Positions 37,026 to 45,111 of a stretch of 64,000 nucleotides of DNA are shown piece by piece (positions within the stretch are counted from its first letter, which is position 1; every line of letters starts with the position of its first letter). Origin of the DNA: PGYR01 sp034670025. GTDB lineage: Bacteria > Bacteroidota > Ignavibacteria > Kapaibacteriales > UBA2268. The stretch spans positions 124,001-188,000 of the forward strand of contig JAXMOE010000004.1 in assembly GCA_034670025.1 (NCBI GenBank). Direction: 5' to 3'. The position numbers and the translations under genes were made by a program. The notes under the pieces were generated by a model. It was not told where the DNA came from and did no database searches. It worked only from the letters and a program-made list of their open reading frames with translations.

Positions 37026-37933
37026 TGGAAAGCATAACAAAAAAGAATTTGGCTCAGTACGAAAAGCAATTGCCTGCAGAAGAGGCAAAGTCTAACTTTT
37101 TGTACTCTTTTTCTTTATTGCCAAAAGAAGAAAAAGCTGCCATCAATTCGCTCTACGCTTTCTGCAGCTACATAGATGACATAGTTGACAGCACCCCAAG
37201 CAACACCCCCGAAGTAATAGAAAGAAAAGAAAAACGATTACGCTGGTGGGAACAAGAAATTGAAAAGCTATACAACAAAGAACACAAGAATAGATTGATA
37301 GCACCGCTAACAGATTTGTTTGATAAGTTCAATATTCCTGAACAATACTTCATTACCTTAATAAAAGGATGCAGAAGAGATTTATACCAAAATCGCTATC
37401 AGAACTTCACTGAGCTAAAGGATTATTGCTATTCAGTAGCTTCAATAGTTGGGCTAATGAGTATAGAAATATTCGGCTACAAATATGATTCAACTAAGCA
37501 ATATGCGGTGAGTTTGGGTTATGCCCTGCAGTTAACTAATATCCTACGTGACGTAAAGCATGACAAAGACAACGGCTATATTTATCTACCCCAAGACGAA
37601 ATGGAACGATTTGGCTACAGCGAAGAAGACCTAATTAATGAAGTTTACAATGATAACTTCATCAGATTGATGGAATTTCAAGTACAAAGAGCAAAGAAAT
37701 ATTACTTTGAAGCTCGTTCGGAGCTTATGTCTGAAGACAAGAACTCAATGCTACCAGCTCAGGTAATGGATGAAATTTATTTCAGATTGTTAGAAAAAAT
37801 TGAGCTTAACAATTATAATGTGTTCAAGAAAAAAATAAAAGTGTCACTTGTCCATAAAATTATGATTGCTGTAAAACATTGGTTAAATTTAAAATTATTC
37901 GTAAATAGGTTTAGTAAAAATAAAAACCTTTAA
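37022..37933 (+). CDS. hpnD: HpnD-like presqualene diphosphate synthase
   Basis: A 303-residue synthase with both Asp-rich motifs: YAFCSYIDDIVDS near residue 45 and LQLTNILRDVKHDKDNGYIYLP near residue 170. RWWEQEIEKLYN and YCYSVASIVGLMSIEIFGY fit the HpnD branch, which condenses two farnesyl diphosphates to presqualene diphosphate. A phytoene synthase role cannot be excluded by sequence alone, but pairing with hpnC argues for squalene and hopanoid or related triterpene synthesis. Translation is coupled to hpnC by an ATGA overlap. Confidence 0.85.
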   Translation: MMESITKKNLAQYEKQLPAEEAKSNFLYSFSLLPKEEKAAINSLYAFCSYIDDIVDSTPSNTPEVIERKEKRLRWWEQEIEKLYNKEHKNRLIAPLTDLFDKFNIPEQYFITLIKGCRRDLYQNRYQNFTELKDYCYSVASIVGLMSIEIFGYKYDSTKQYAVSLGYALQLTNILRDVKHDKDNGYIYLPQDEMERFGYSEEDLINEVYNDNFIRLMEFQVQRAKKYYFEARSELMSEDKNSMLPAQVMDEIYFRLLEKIELNNYNVFKKKIKVSLVHKIMIAVKHWLNLKLFVNRFSKNKNL

Positions 37934-37986
37934 ATCTTATAAAAATATATTATTTTTGTAAGACTATAATTCAAATTAGAGGAAAC

Positions 37987-38469
37987 ATGGAAACGCAAGA
38001 ATTCAAGTTTGATGAAGCAGAACTAAAAGAAGTAAATAAGTATATATCAAAATATCCTGACAAAAAAGCAGCTGTAATACCTGTACTATGGATGGCTCAA
38101 CGCAAGTATAGACATGTATCAAAACCAATGATGGAATACATAGCTGAACTATTGGATCAATCTTACGCTCATATCTATGGTGTAGTAACATTTTACACTA
38201 TGTTCTCGCAAAAGCCACGCGGTGAGTATCACTTACAAGTATGTACTAACGTGTCTTGTATGCTTCATCAAGGCGATAAGATTTACAATATGATTTCGGA
38301 AAAGCTTGATTTGAAAAGCAATGAGACTTCTTCCGACGGAAAATTCTCGCTCGAAGAAATGGAGTGTATGGGGGCATGTAGTGGTGCACCAATGATGGCT
38401 ATCAACGAAGATTTTCATGAAAATTTGGATATAAACAAGATAGATTCCTTAATTGATTCATTAAAGTAA
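37987..38469 (+). CDS. nuoE: NADH-quinone oxidoreductase subunit E (24 kDa) homologue
   Basis: A 160-residue thioredoxin-like [2Fe-2S] protein. The cluster ligands are complete: CTNVSC (C-x4-C) and CMGAC (C-x3-C). VLWMAQRKYRHVS and HIYGVVTFYTMFSQKPRGEYHLQVC are standard NuoE segments. NuoE carries the N1a cluster beside NuoF at the NADH-oxidising tip of complex I. No nuoF or nuoG is next to it; a membrane protein and an ABC exporter follow instead. A -7 box TATTTTTG lies at 37951-37958. It could also serve an NAD-dependent hydrogenase or formate dehydrogenase. Confidence 0.92.
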   Translation: METQEFKFDEAELKEVNKYISKYPDKKAAVIPVLWMAQRKYRHVSKPMMEYIAELLDQSYAHIYGVVTFYTMFSQKPRGEYHLQVCTNVSCMLHQGDKIYNMISEKLDLKSNETSSDGKFSLEEMECMGACSGAPMMAINEDFHENLDINKIDSLIDSLK

Positions 38470-38473
38470 AATT

Positions 38474-39334
38474 GTGGCAAATTTTAGCATATACCGAATA
38501 ATTGCAATAATCTCGGCTGTTATCTTTTTAGTTGATGGCTTTTTAGGTGGTGTTATTGCTAATTACTTGATGATTGATGCTAAGATGATTTCTGGAGAAA
38601 TGCAACTGTGGCGATTTGCCACCTATCCATTTGTTTACGGAAACATAGCAAATGCCTTCATTGGCTTTGTAGCACTCTATTACTTAGCACCTCAAATAAA
38701 AAAGATTCTAAACAAGGGAGTATTTGACTTTGCATTTAGTTTTGCAGTTTTCTTTATGGGAATGATAATGCTAATGCTAAATTTCAACTCTCCAAATACT
38801 ACTGTCTTTGGTATAGAGGCACTTTCAGCTTTTGTGTTATCACTCTATGCCTTGTTCAACAGAAAAAAAGATAAGCGATTTTTCAAATCAATCAGATTGA
38901 ATAGAACAGCACTCCCAGTATTTATTCTAGCTGGTTGGGCTATGCTCTATGTATTAGAAACTGGAGCAATGGGGATAGATAGCAATATCATCAGTCCTTC
39001 GCCTGCTATGTTAGGTATTGGATTAATAATTGGATTCCTTGGTCACATCGTTCTTAAAAATGAGACAAAGGAATTTAATTTGAATATGTTCCAGCCCTAC
39101 ACTATGCCCGAAAGACGAAGCTTAGAGCCAACTCCTGCATTGATTGACAAATACAAAGCAATGGAAATGCAAAAACCTCAACCCGTAGAAGAGTCAATAC
39201 CTTTCTCCGAAGAAGACCACGAGCAAAATGAAGAAATATTAAACGATATTTTGGATAAAATTAATGAACGTGGATTCGAATCACTAACTGAAGAAGAAAA
39301 AGAGTTCTTAAAAATATATGCAAAATCAAAATAG
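38474..39334 (+). CDS. Degenerate rhomboid-like membrane protein
   Basis: A 286-residue protein with six to seven membrane helices. The start is a GTG four bases after nuoE. EMQLWRFATYPFVYGNIAN corresponds to the QLWRLxTYxFxH region of rhomboids, and the C-terminal ILNDILDKINERGFESLTEEEKEFL is the tail seen on many Bacteroidota rhomboids. The catalytic motif GxSG is not there: the matching segment reads TVFGIEALSAFVLS. It is likely a pseudoprotease with a binding role. The end overlaps the ABC ATPase gene by 17 bases. Confidence 0.7.
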   Translation: MANFSIYRIIAIISAVIFLVDGFLGGVIANYLMIDAKMISGEMQLWRFATYPFVYGNIANAFIGFVALYYLAPQIKKILNKGVFDFAFSFAVFFMGMIMLMLNFNSPNTTVFGIEALSAFVLSLYALFNRKKDKRFFKSIRLNRTALPVFILAGWAMLYVLETGAMGIDSNIISPSPAMLGIGLIIGFLGHIVLKNETKEFNLNMFQPYTMPERRSLEPTPALIDKYKAMEMQKPQPVEESIPFSEEDHEQNEEILNDILDKINERGFESLTEEEKEFLKIYAKSK

Positions 39335-40250
39335 CGAACCAGTAATACTGGTAAAAAATGTACACAAACAATTCGGCGATTACTTTGCAAACAATGACAT
39401 ATCGTTAGAAGTACAAAAGGGCACAATATTCGGACTATTAGGTCCAAACGGTGCGGGCAAAACTACACTCATCCGAATGATTAATAATATTTATATGCCA
39501 GATTCTGGAACTATAAAGGTGTTCGGTGAAGACGTAAGCAATGAAACTCAGAACCGAGTAGCTTACTTACCAGAAGAACGTGGTTTATACAAAAAACAAA
39601 AAATAATGGATCAGCTTATCTACTTCGCTCAACTAAAAGGTGTGAGTAAAGAAGATGCCAAGAAAAGAGCCGAAAAGTGGTTAATCAAATTTGATGCTGC
39701 AAGTTGGTCAAACAAAAAAATACAAGACCTGTCGAAAGGTATGGCGCAAAAAGTACAGTTCATCTCTACCCTACTCCATGAACCAGAATTACTCATATTA
39801 GATGAGCCATTCTCAGGGTTCGACCCAATAAACGCCGAAATGCTGAAAGATGTAATATTAGAGCTGAAAGAAATGGGAAAAACCATAATTCTTTCTACTC
39901 ACGTTATGCACCAAGTGGAACAACTTTGTGATGATATGTGCCTTATTAACAAAGGCAAAGCTATATTACAAGGAAATGTAAGGCAGATTAAAAAGAGCTT
40001 TGGTCGCGACACTATAGTATTGGAATTTGAAGGAGATGCGAGTGCGGTTATTGTTCATCCACAATTAAAAGTAGTAAACCAAAGCACACACAGGTTAGAA
40101 CTAAAAATAACTGACGAATCATTTGATTCGAGACAGTTCTTAGACGAGATTAATAAGACTTTGTCGCTTTACAAATTTGAGTTAGTTGAGCCGTCAATCA
40201 ATGAAATATTCATAGATTCCGTAAGAGGAAGTGAGGTAGCAAATGGGTAA
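39318..40250 (+). CDS. ABC transporter ATP-binding protein, NatA-like
   Basis: A 310-residue ATPase with Walker A GLLGPNGAGKTTLIRM, signature LSKGMAQKVQF, Walker B LLILDEPFSGFDP and the H-loop STHVMHQVEQ. The C-terminal extension of about 80 residues is typical of the DUF4162/NatA-type ATPases that pair with ABC-2 permeases. It overlaps genes on both sides, so the pseudo-rhomboid, ATPase and permease form one unit. NatAB systems export Na+ or act on antibiotics; the substrate here is unknown. Confidence 0.92.
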   Translation: MQNQNSEPVILVKNVHKQFGDYFANNDISLEVQKGTIFGLLGPNGAGKTTLIRMINNIYMPDSGTIKVFGEDVSNETQNRVAYLPEERGLYKKQKIMDQLIYFAQLKGVSKEDAKKRAEKWLIKFDAASWSNKKIQDLSKGMAQKVQFISTLLHEPELLILDEPFSGFDPINAEMLKDVILELKEMGKTIILSTHVMHQVEQLCDDMCLINKGKAILQGNVRQIKKSFGRDTIVLEFEGDASAVIVHPQLKVVNQSTHRLELKITDESFDSRQFLDEINKTLSLYKFELVEPSINEIFIDSVRGSEVANG

Positions 40251-41538
40251 GTATAGCAAAATAAAAACCATAATTGCTCACGAGTATATCTCAAAAGTAA
40301 AGACAAAGGGGTTCCTCATTGGTACTATTCTTGGCCCATTAGGGTTAGTCGCATTACTCGGAATCATCGTTTATATATCAATGTCATTTGGTGACACGAG
40401 CAAGAAATTAGCAATAGTTGACCAAAGCACCGTGATAGAAAAACCATTGGTTGCAGCTGACACAAGTCTTTATTACAGCACACAAAAGAGCATAGCTGAA
40501 CTAAAAGAAGAGCTACAAAAAGAGACTATAGATGGCTATGTAGTTATTCCTGAAGATATATTAGACAAAGGCGAAGCGTCAGTTTACACAACTGGTGGCG
40601 GTGGTCTTGGGCTAATATCATCACTCGAATCTGACCTAAACAAGATAGTCAGAGTAAAGCGATTAGAAAGAATAGGCACTGACCCTGATGTAATTGATTT
40701 AATCAAGCAAAGAGTCAGCATAAACACCAATAAGATAACCGAGACTGGCGAAACAGAACAGGACGACACCAAGGCAATGGCCTACGTTGGCTATGGACTT
40801 GGGTTTGCTATGTATTTCTTAGTCTTTATCTACGGTAGTTTTGTTAGCCGTGGAGTGATAGAAGAAAAATCGAACAGAATAATAGAAGTGCTTGCCTCAT
40901 CGGCAAAACCATTCGAAATAATGATGGGTAAAGTAATAGGTATCGGCTTAGTCGGACTCACCCAGATAATATTTTGGCTCATTTTGGGCTTTGGATTGCT
41001 CACTCTACTCGGACCATTGATTTTTGGTGACCCAGAATCTGTAAAAGGAATGGCCGAAATGGCAAAAGCACAAGGTGGCGGAATGATGGATCAAACACAA
41101 GGTCTTTCAATACCTGGTGTTGATTTCACTCTCGTTCTTGGCTTCCTATTCTACTTTATTATGGGTTACTTCACCTACGCAACTTTCTTCGCAGCAGTAG
41201 GTGCCGCAGTGGACAATGAGCAAGATGCAGCACAGTTGCAGCTTCCAGTAACACTGCCAATAATATTAGCAATTATGATTACTCCACAGATAATGAACAA
41301 CCCAGACAGCACACTTGCGGTAGTATTGTCAATAGTGCCACTTACATCACCACTAATAATGATAGTAAGAATAGCCGCAACCAATGTTCCTATAATTGAA
41401 ATTATTGCCTCGGCAGTTGCACTTATTGGTTTCTTCTTTGTTGCCGTATGGGTATCAGCTAAGATATACCGAATTGGTATATTGATGACTGGCAAAAAAC
41501 CGAAGTTCTCTGATTTGGTTAAGTGGATTAAGGCTTAG
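40243..41538 (+). CDS. ABC-2 type permease, NatB-like
   Basis: A 431-residue permease. A helix near residue 25-50 (KTKGFLIGTILGPLGLVALLGIIVYI) is followed by an extracytoplasmic domain of about 130 residues. Five to six helices come next (YVGYGLGFAMYFLVFIYGSFVSRGVIEEKSNRIIEVLASS is diagnostic of ABC-2 NatB/YhaP proteins). It overlaps the ATPase gene by eight bases and is the last gene before a terminator. Confidence 0.92.
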   Translation: MGKYSKIKTIIAHEYISKVKTKGFLIGTILGPLGLVALLGIIVYISMSFGDTSKKLAIVDQSTVIEKPLVAADTSLYYSTQKSIAELKEELQKETIDGYVVIPEDILDKGEASVYTTGGGGLGLISSLESDLNKIVRVKRLERIGTDPDVIDLIKQRVSINTNKITETGETEQDDTKAMAYVGYGLGFAMYFLVFIYGSFVSRGVIEEKSNRIIEVLASSAKPFEIMMGKVIGIGLVGLTQIIFWLILGFGLLTLLGPLIFGDPESVKGMAEMAKAQGGGMMDQTQGLSIPGVDFTLVLGFLFYFIMGYFTYATFFAAVGAAVDNEQDAAQLQLPVTLPIILAIMITPQIMNNPDSTLAVVLSIVPLTSPLIMIVRIAATNVPIIEIIASAVALIGFFFVAVWVSAKIYRIGILMTGKKPKFSDLVKWIKA

Positions 41539-41564
41539 GGGAACTGTTAGAGTAGATAAATAAT

Positions 41565-41598
41565 AAAAAAGGAGATTAGTTTTAATCTCCTTTTTTTT
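41565..41598. terminator. Bidirectional terminator between converging genes
   Basis: AAAAAAGGAGATTA and TAATCTCC with eight following T residues form a perfect hairpin with A-run on one side and T-run on the other. It serves both the ABC permease gene and the converging S74 protein gene. Confidence 0.85.
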
Positions 41599-41600
41599 AA

Positions 41601-43574
41601 TTAGTTTGTTTCTTTTACCTCTAAGACTAATGTTTTTAGTTCATCAATCTGACTTTGTAGAAATTCAATCTGTTTTTTCTGTTTTTCTAACTCTAAAGCA
41701 TACTCACCATTTATTTCGTCCTTCTCTTCTAACTGTTTGCTAAGTTCTTGAACGGACTTTACCAATGGAACAACGAATTCGGCATATCTCAATCCATAAA
41801 AATCATTTTTATTTTTAGGTGCATCGACGCCACTAAAATCGAATCCATTTGCTTTGGCTGCTTCTTCAACTTCTTGTGCAATAAAGCCAGTGTATCTAAT
41901 ATTCTGTTTATCATATTTAGTGTTCCATTTTGAGCTATCAACTTTTCCAAAATGATCAAAATAGAACTGCTCTATTTTCTTTAAATCAATTGAGTAAGTA
42001 ACTGGCTTGAGTTGATTAATAAATTGAAGTCCTTTAACATTGCTCTCTATGTTTACTTTAAACCTCCCATCACTAATAGTTGTCCAATTTACAGCACCAC
42101 CAATGCTAGTTATATTTTCATTACCAATTCTTACCATATTTGAAGCAGTAGATATTGATTTATTACCAATATTTGTAGAATTACTAAATGTTGAATCAGC
42201 GTTGTCAGCTTCGTTTCCTATAGCTGTATTATATTCACCGCTCTTATTTGAATTAAGTGATCGCCCCCCTACAGCGACATTATAATTCCCACTAATATTA
42301 ACACTTAAAGCAGAAATTCCAATTGCCGTATTTGCAAAACCTATAGTATTATCGCTCAGCGTCCCTGCCCCGAATGCACTATTAGACTGACCACTTATAT
42401 TTGAATTCATAGAAACATAGCCTACTGTTGTATTTGATGCCCCAGTAGTATTGTATGACAAAGAACTTCTCCCTAAAGCAGTATTACGCGAGCCTGTCAT
42501 ATTATTATTCATTGACTCAGACCCAATAGCTGTATTATCATCACCAGTTGTATTTGAATTTAATGATCCAGAACCGATTGCGGTGTTCCGTGTACCAGTG
42601 GTATTTGAATAAAGTGTTTGGTAACCTAGTGCCGAATTTCTACTACCTTTGGTATTTGAATAAAGTGAGTTACTTCCTATAGCAGAATTACCATTACCTT
42701 GAGTGTTATTGTATAAGGCTTGATATCCATTCGCCACATTATCAGAGCCATAATCATTACTAAATATAGCTTCGTGGCCTATCGCAGTATTGAAAGAACC
42801 TGTGTTGTTAGATTGAAGAGATTTAGTTCCAATTGCTACATTACCTTCTCCGGAACTGTTAGAATGCAATGAAAGTAAACCAATTGCAACATTATAATTG
42901 CCATTATTTACTCGAAACAAGCTCGAATCACCTATTGCAATATTTCCTTCTTCATTGTCAATTGTTCCACCAGCTTGTTTACCTATCAGTATATTATTCT
43001 TTGTATTTCTTGGCTCTAACCTATCACCAACCATGGTCCATTTTTCTTCGCCATCGATTGAGAACCTAACTATATTTTCGTCTATCTCTCTTTCAACTTC
43101 AACTCGAGTATTACCATCTTTGTCTATAATTCTATCTGTTGGGCTACTATCTCCTCCGCCAGCAATTCTATCAGCAGTTGATGCGTGTAGAGCATAAGGA
43201 ACACTTACTAATTGGGAAACACCGCTGATAGTGTAATTTTCATTCCCTTCAAGGTCAATTTCTGATTTTATAAAGTATTGTCCTTTTGACCAATCAATAG
43301 ATTCTAATTCACTATAAATTTTGAAACCATTACCTACTTGAATACTGAAAAGTCCATTATCATTTGTTTTAGGAAAATGTATTTCACTGAATGCTGCTTC
43401 ATTACTAATTGAATCATTTAAGATGCTAATTTTAACACTTATAGCTTTATTTATTATCAATTCATTATTTGCATCTCTGACTACTGCTTGATAACTAAAT
43501 TTATTAGGAGTTTGAGAGCTTATTAGAATTGATGCGAATACTAATAATGATAATACAATAATAATCTTTTTCAT
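41601..43574 (-). CDS. Surface protein with beta-roll head repeats and S74 chaperone domain
   Basis: A 657-residue secreted protein. A signal peptide is followed by FSYQAVVRDANNELI, the usual start of this FCB family, and a beta-sandwich region. Next come about fourteen 17-residue repeats of the YadA-head type with consensus NTAIGxxSLxSNTTGxx. The peptidase S74 intramolecular chaperone domain follows at about 510-610 (SDGRFKVNIES, LKPVTYSID, YTGFIAQEVEEAAK, LRYAEFVVPLVKSVQEL), then a coiled coil at the C-terminus. The fold implies a trimeric fibre. In phage tailspikes S74 cleaves itself off after folding. It follows the T9SS-type partner with one base between. Confidence 0.88.
   Translation of the reverse strand: MKKIIIVLSLLVFASILISSQTPNKFSYQAVVRDANNELIINKAISVKISILNDSISNEAAFSEIHFPKTNDNGLFSIQVGNGFKIYSELESIDWSKGQYFIKSEIDLEGNENYTISGVSQLVSVPYALHASTADRIAGGGDSSPTDRIIDKDGNTRVEVEREIDENIVRFSIDGEEKWTMVGDRLEPRNTKNNILIGKQAGGTIDNEEGNIAIGDSSLFRVNNGNYNVAIGLLSLHSNSSGEGNVAIGTKSLQSNNTGSFNTAIGHEAIFSNDYGSDNVANGYQALYNNTQGNGNSAIGSNSLYSNTKGSRNSALGYQTLYSNTTGTRNTAIGSGSLNSNTTGDDNTAIGSESMNNNMTGSRNTALGRSSLSYNTTGASNTTVGYVSMNSNISGQSNSAFGAGTLSDNTIGFANTAIGISALSVNISGNYNVAVGGRSLNSNKSGEYNTAIGNEADNADSTFSNSTNIGNKSISTASNMVRIGNENITSIGGAVNWTTISDGRFKVNIESNVKGLQFINQLKPVTYSIDLKKIEQFYFDHFGKVDSSKWNTKYDKQNIRYTGFIAQEVEEAAKANGFDFSGVDAPKNKNDFYGLRYAEFVVPLVKSVQELSKQLEEKDEINGEYALELEKQKKQIEFLQSQIDELKTLVLEVKETN
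42185..42952 (-). repeat. Array of about fourteen 51-bp coding repeats
   Basis: Inside the S74 protein gene, 51-base units encode 17-residue repeats (for example NTAIGSGSLNSNTTGDD and NSALGYQTLYSNTTGTR). The units have diverged at third codon positions and at the two variable residue pairs, so the array is old rather than freshly expanded. Bounds are approximate. Confidence 0.85.
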
Positions 43575-43575
43575 T

Positions 43576-44052
43576 TTATTTACTTTTGATTAATTTGAAT
43601 GATTGAATAGTTTTACCTTCTTTAAATATGTTTAAAATATATGAAGAAGCTGTCAACTCTGAAGTATCTATATTTGTTTCAGTTGAATGAATTGAGTTGT
43701 TAATTACAGTAATACCTAATAGATTAACTAAGCTATACTCTAAACCTGAAAAATCTGATTCATCAATCTTTAATACTACATTGTCAGTAGTCGGATTTGG
43801 ATAAAGTTCAATTGAAAAATTAGATTCACTCTCCTTAATAGAAGAAATAACAACCTTATATGTTTGTTGTAAACCAGGTTGGACATATCCATCCCCAGAT
43901 TGTATTTCGTAACTTACTTGTCCTATTGAATAAGAGACACTTCCACTTTCTGACTTAGTGTCTCCTCCAGAACTAACTGTGCCATCTTGTGAGAAAGCGT
44001 TAACAGTTAATAAAACCATTATAAAAAGTATTTGTTGAATCATAGTTTTCAC
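43576..44052 (-). CDS. Small secreted protein with T9SS type A sorting domain
   Basis: A 158-residue protein: signal peptide ending VNAFSQ, then a short domain (GGDTKSESGSVSYSIGQVSYE, VQPGLQQTYKV) and a C-terminal domain with the type IX sorting signature (IELYPNPTTDNVVLKIDES ... ASSYILNIFKEGKTIQSFKLIKSK). The QDGTVSSGGDxxxxxGSVSYSIGQ start is common in Bacteroidota proteins encoded just before an S74/beta-roll protein. This suggests a conserved two-gene surface module. Secreted by T9SS by inference from the C-terminus. Confidence 0.85.
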   Translation of the reverse strand: MKTMIQQILFIMVLLTVNAFSQDGTVSSGGDTKSESGSVSYSIGQVSYEIQSGDGYVQPGLQQTYKVVISSIKESESNFSIELYPNPTTDNVVLKIDESDFSGLEYSLVNLLGITVINNSIHSTETNIDTSELTASSYILNIFKEGKTIQSFKLIKSK

Positions 44053-44211
44053 CGTTTTAATTAATATTTTTTTTTAAAAATTGGATGATACCTATATATA
44101 AAGACACATGAACAACAAAAACGTCTCATGAAATACAATTTTTTTTAATGATATAACTTATTTTTCTTTTCTATTTTTTAAATTCATGATACTATCAAAT
44201 GATACTATCAC

Positions 44212-44249
44212 AAAAAAAACTCCCTCAACAAAATTAGCTGAAGGAGTTT
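44212..44249 (-). terminator. Terminator of the nfeD-slipin operon
   Basis: On the minus strand AAACTCCTTCA pairs with TGAGGGAGTTT (one G-U pair) and is followed by a run of T residues. The rest of 44053-44275 shows nothing further. Confidence 0.8.
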
Positions 44250-44275
44250 AATAATAAATCTAATCTATTTGAATG

Positions 44276-45091
44276 TTAAGACTTACTCTGCGATTCGAGG
44301 AACTGCCTTATTGGCCCTTCCAAATCACTCATCTTTAGTCCCCCCTCATTGCCACCATTCATAAACGGTTTGAACAGGTCAATTGGGATTGGGAATATAG
44401 TAGTCGAATTATTCTCAGTAGCAATGTCAGCCAGAGTCTGTAAGTATCTCAACTGAAGTGCTGTTGGGTGCTTTTCCATTTGGATTGCCGCTTCCGTTAA
44501 CTTCTGAGCTGCTTGGAACTCACCTTCTGCGTTAATTACTTTCGCTCTTCTATCTCTCTCTGCCTCTGCTTGTCTTGCCATAGCACGTTGCATTTCTGGT
44601 GGTAAATCAACTTGCTTCACTTCCACAGCAGTTACCTTGATACCCCAAGACTCAGTCTCTTCATCGATTATGGTTTGTAGCTTTTCGTTTATCTTATCCC
44701 TTTCAGCCAACACCTCATCTAATTCGGATTGCCCAATAATACTTCTCAACGTTGTTTGTGCCAACTGGTTAGTAGCATACAGATAATTCTCCACCTCAAT
44801 CACAGCTTTGTCTGGTTGGACTACCTTGAAGTAAAGCACAGCGTTCACTTTCAGCGACACGTTGTCCCTTGTGATAATGTCTTGCGATTCTACATCGAGA
44901 ACAACAGTCCTCAAACTAATCTTCATAATCTTATCAATAAAAGGTACTAAGATAATTAGCCCTGGCCCTTTTACTCCTTGCAATTTCCCTAATCTGAAAA
45001 TCACACCACGCTCATATTCGTTCAATATCTTCACCATAGAGAAGAACAAAAACGCCCCAATAACTATCAATACTATAAATGGTACTGCCAT
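44276..45091 (-). CDS. Slipin (SPFH/band 7 stomatin-like protein)
   Basis: A 271-residue stomatin homologue. One N-terminal membrane helix (VLIVIGAFLFFSMVKI) leads into the band 7 domain (NEYERGVIFRLGKLQGVKGPG, VESQDIITRDNVSLKVNAVLYFKV) and a helical region with MARQAEAERDRRAKVINAEGE. Slipins form ring-like membrane scaffolds. It lies 20 bases after nfeD, the classic NfeD-slipin pair, in which the protease is thought to act on the stomatin C-terminus (LFKPFM region). Confidence 0.95.
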   Translation of the reverse strand: MAVPFIVLIVIGAFLFFSMVKILNEYERGVIFRLGKLQGVKGPGLIILVPFIDKIMKISLRTVVLDVESQDIITRDNVSLKVNAVLYFKVVQPDKAVIEVENYLYATNQLAQTTLRSIIGQSELDEVLAERDKINEKLQTIIDEETESWGIKVTAVEVKQVDLPPEMQRAMARQAEAERDRRAKVINAEGEFQAAQKLTEAAIQMEKHPTALQLRYLQTLADIATENNSTTIFPIPIDLFKPFMNGGNEGGLKMSDLEGPIRQFLESQSKS

Positions 45092-45111
45092 ATATAACTC
45101 CTTAATTTAAT

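Noticed and set aside
42185..42952. Regular short repeats that could suggest a CRISPR array
   Set aside because: The 51-base periodicity is coding (17-residue protein repeats) with no spacers.
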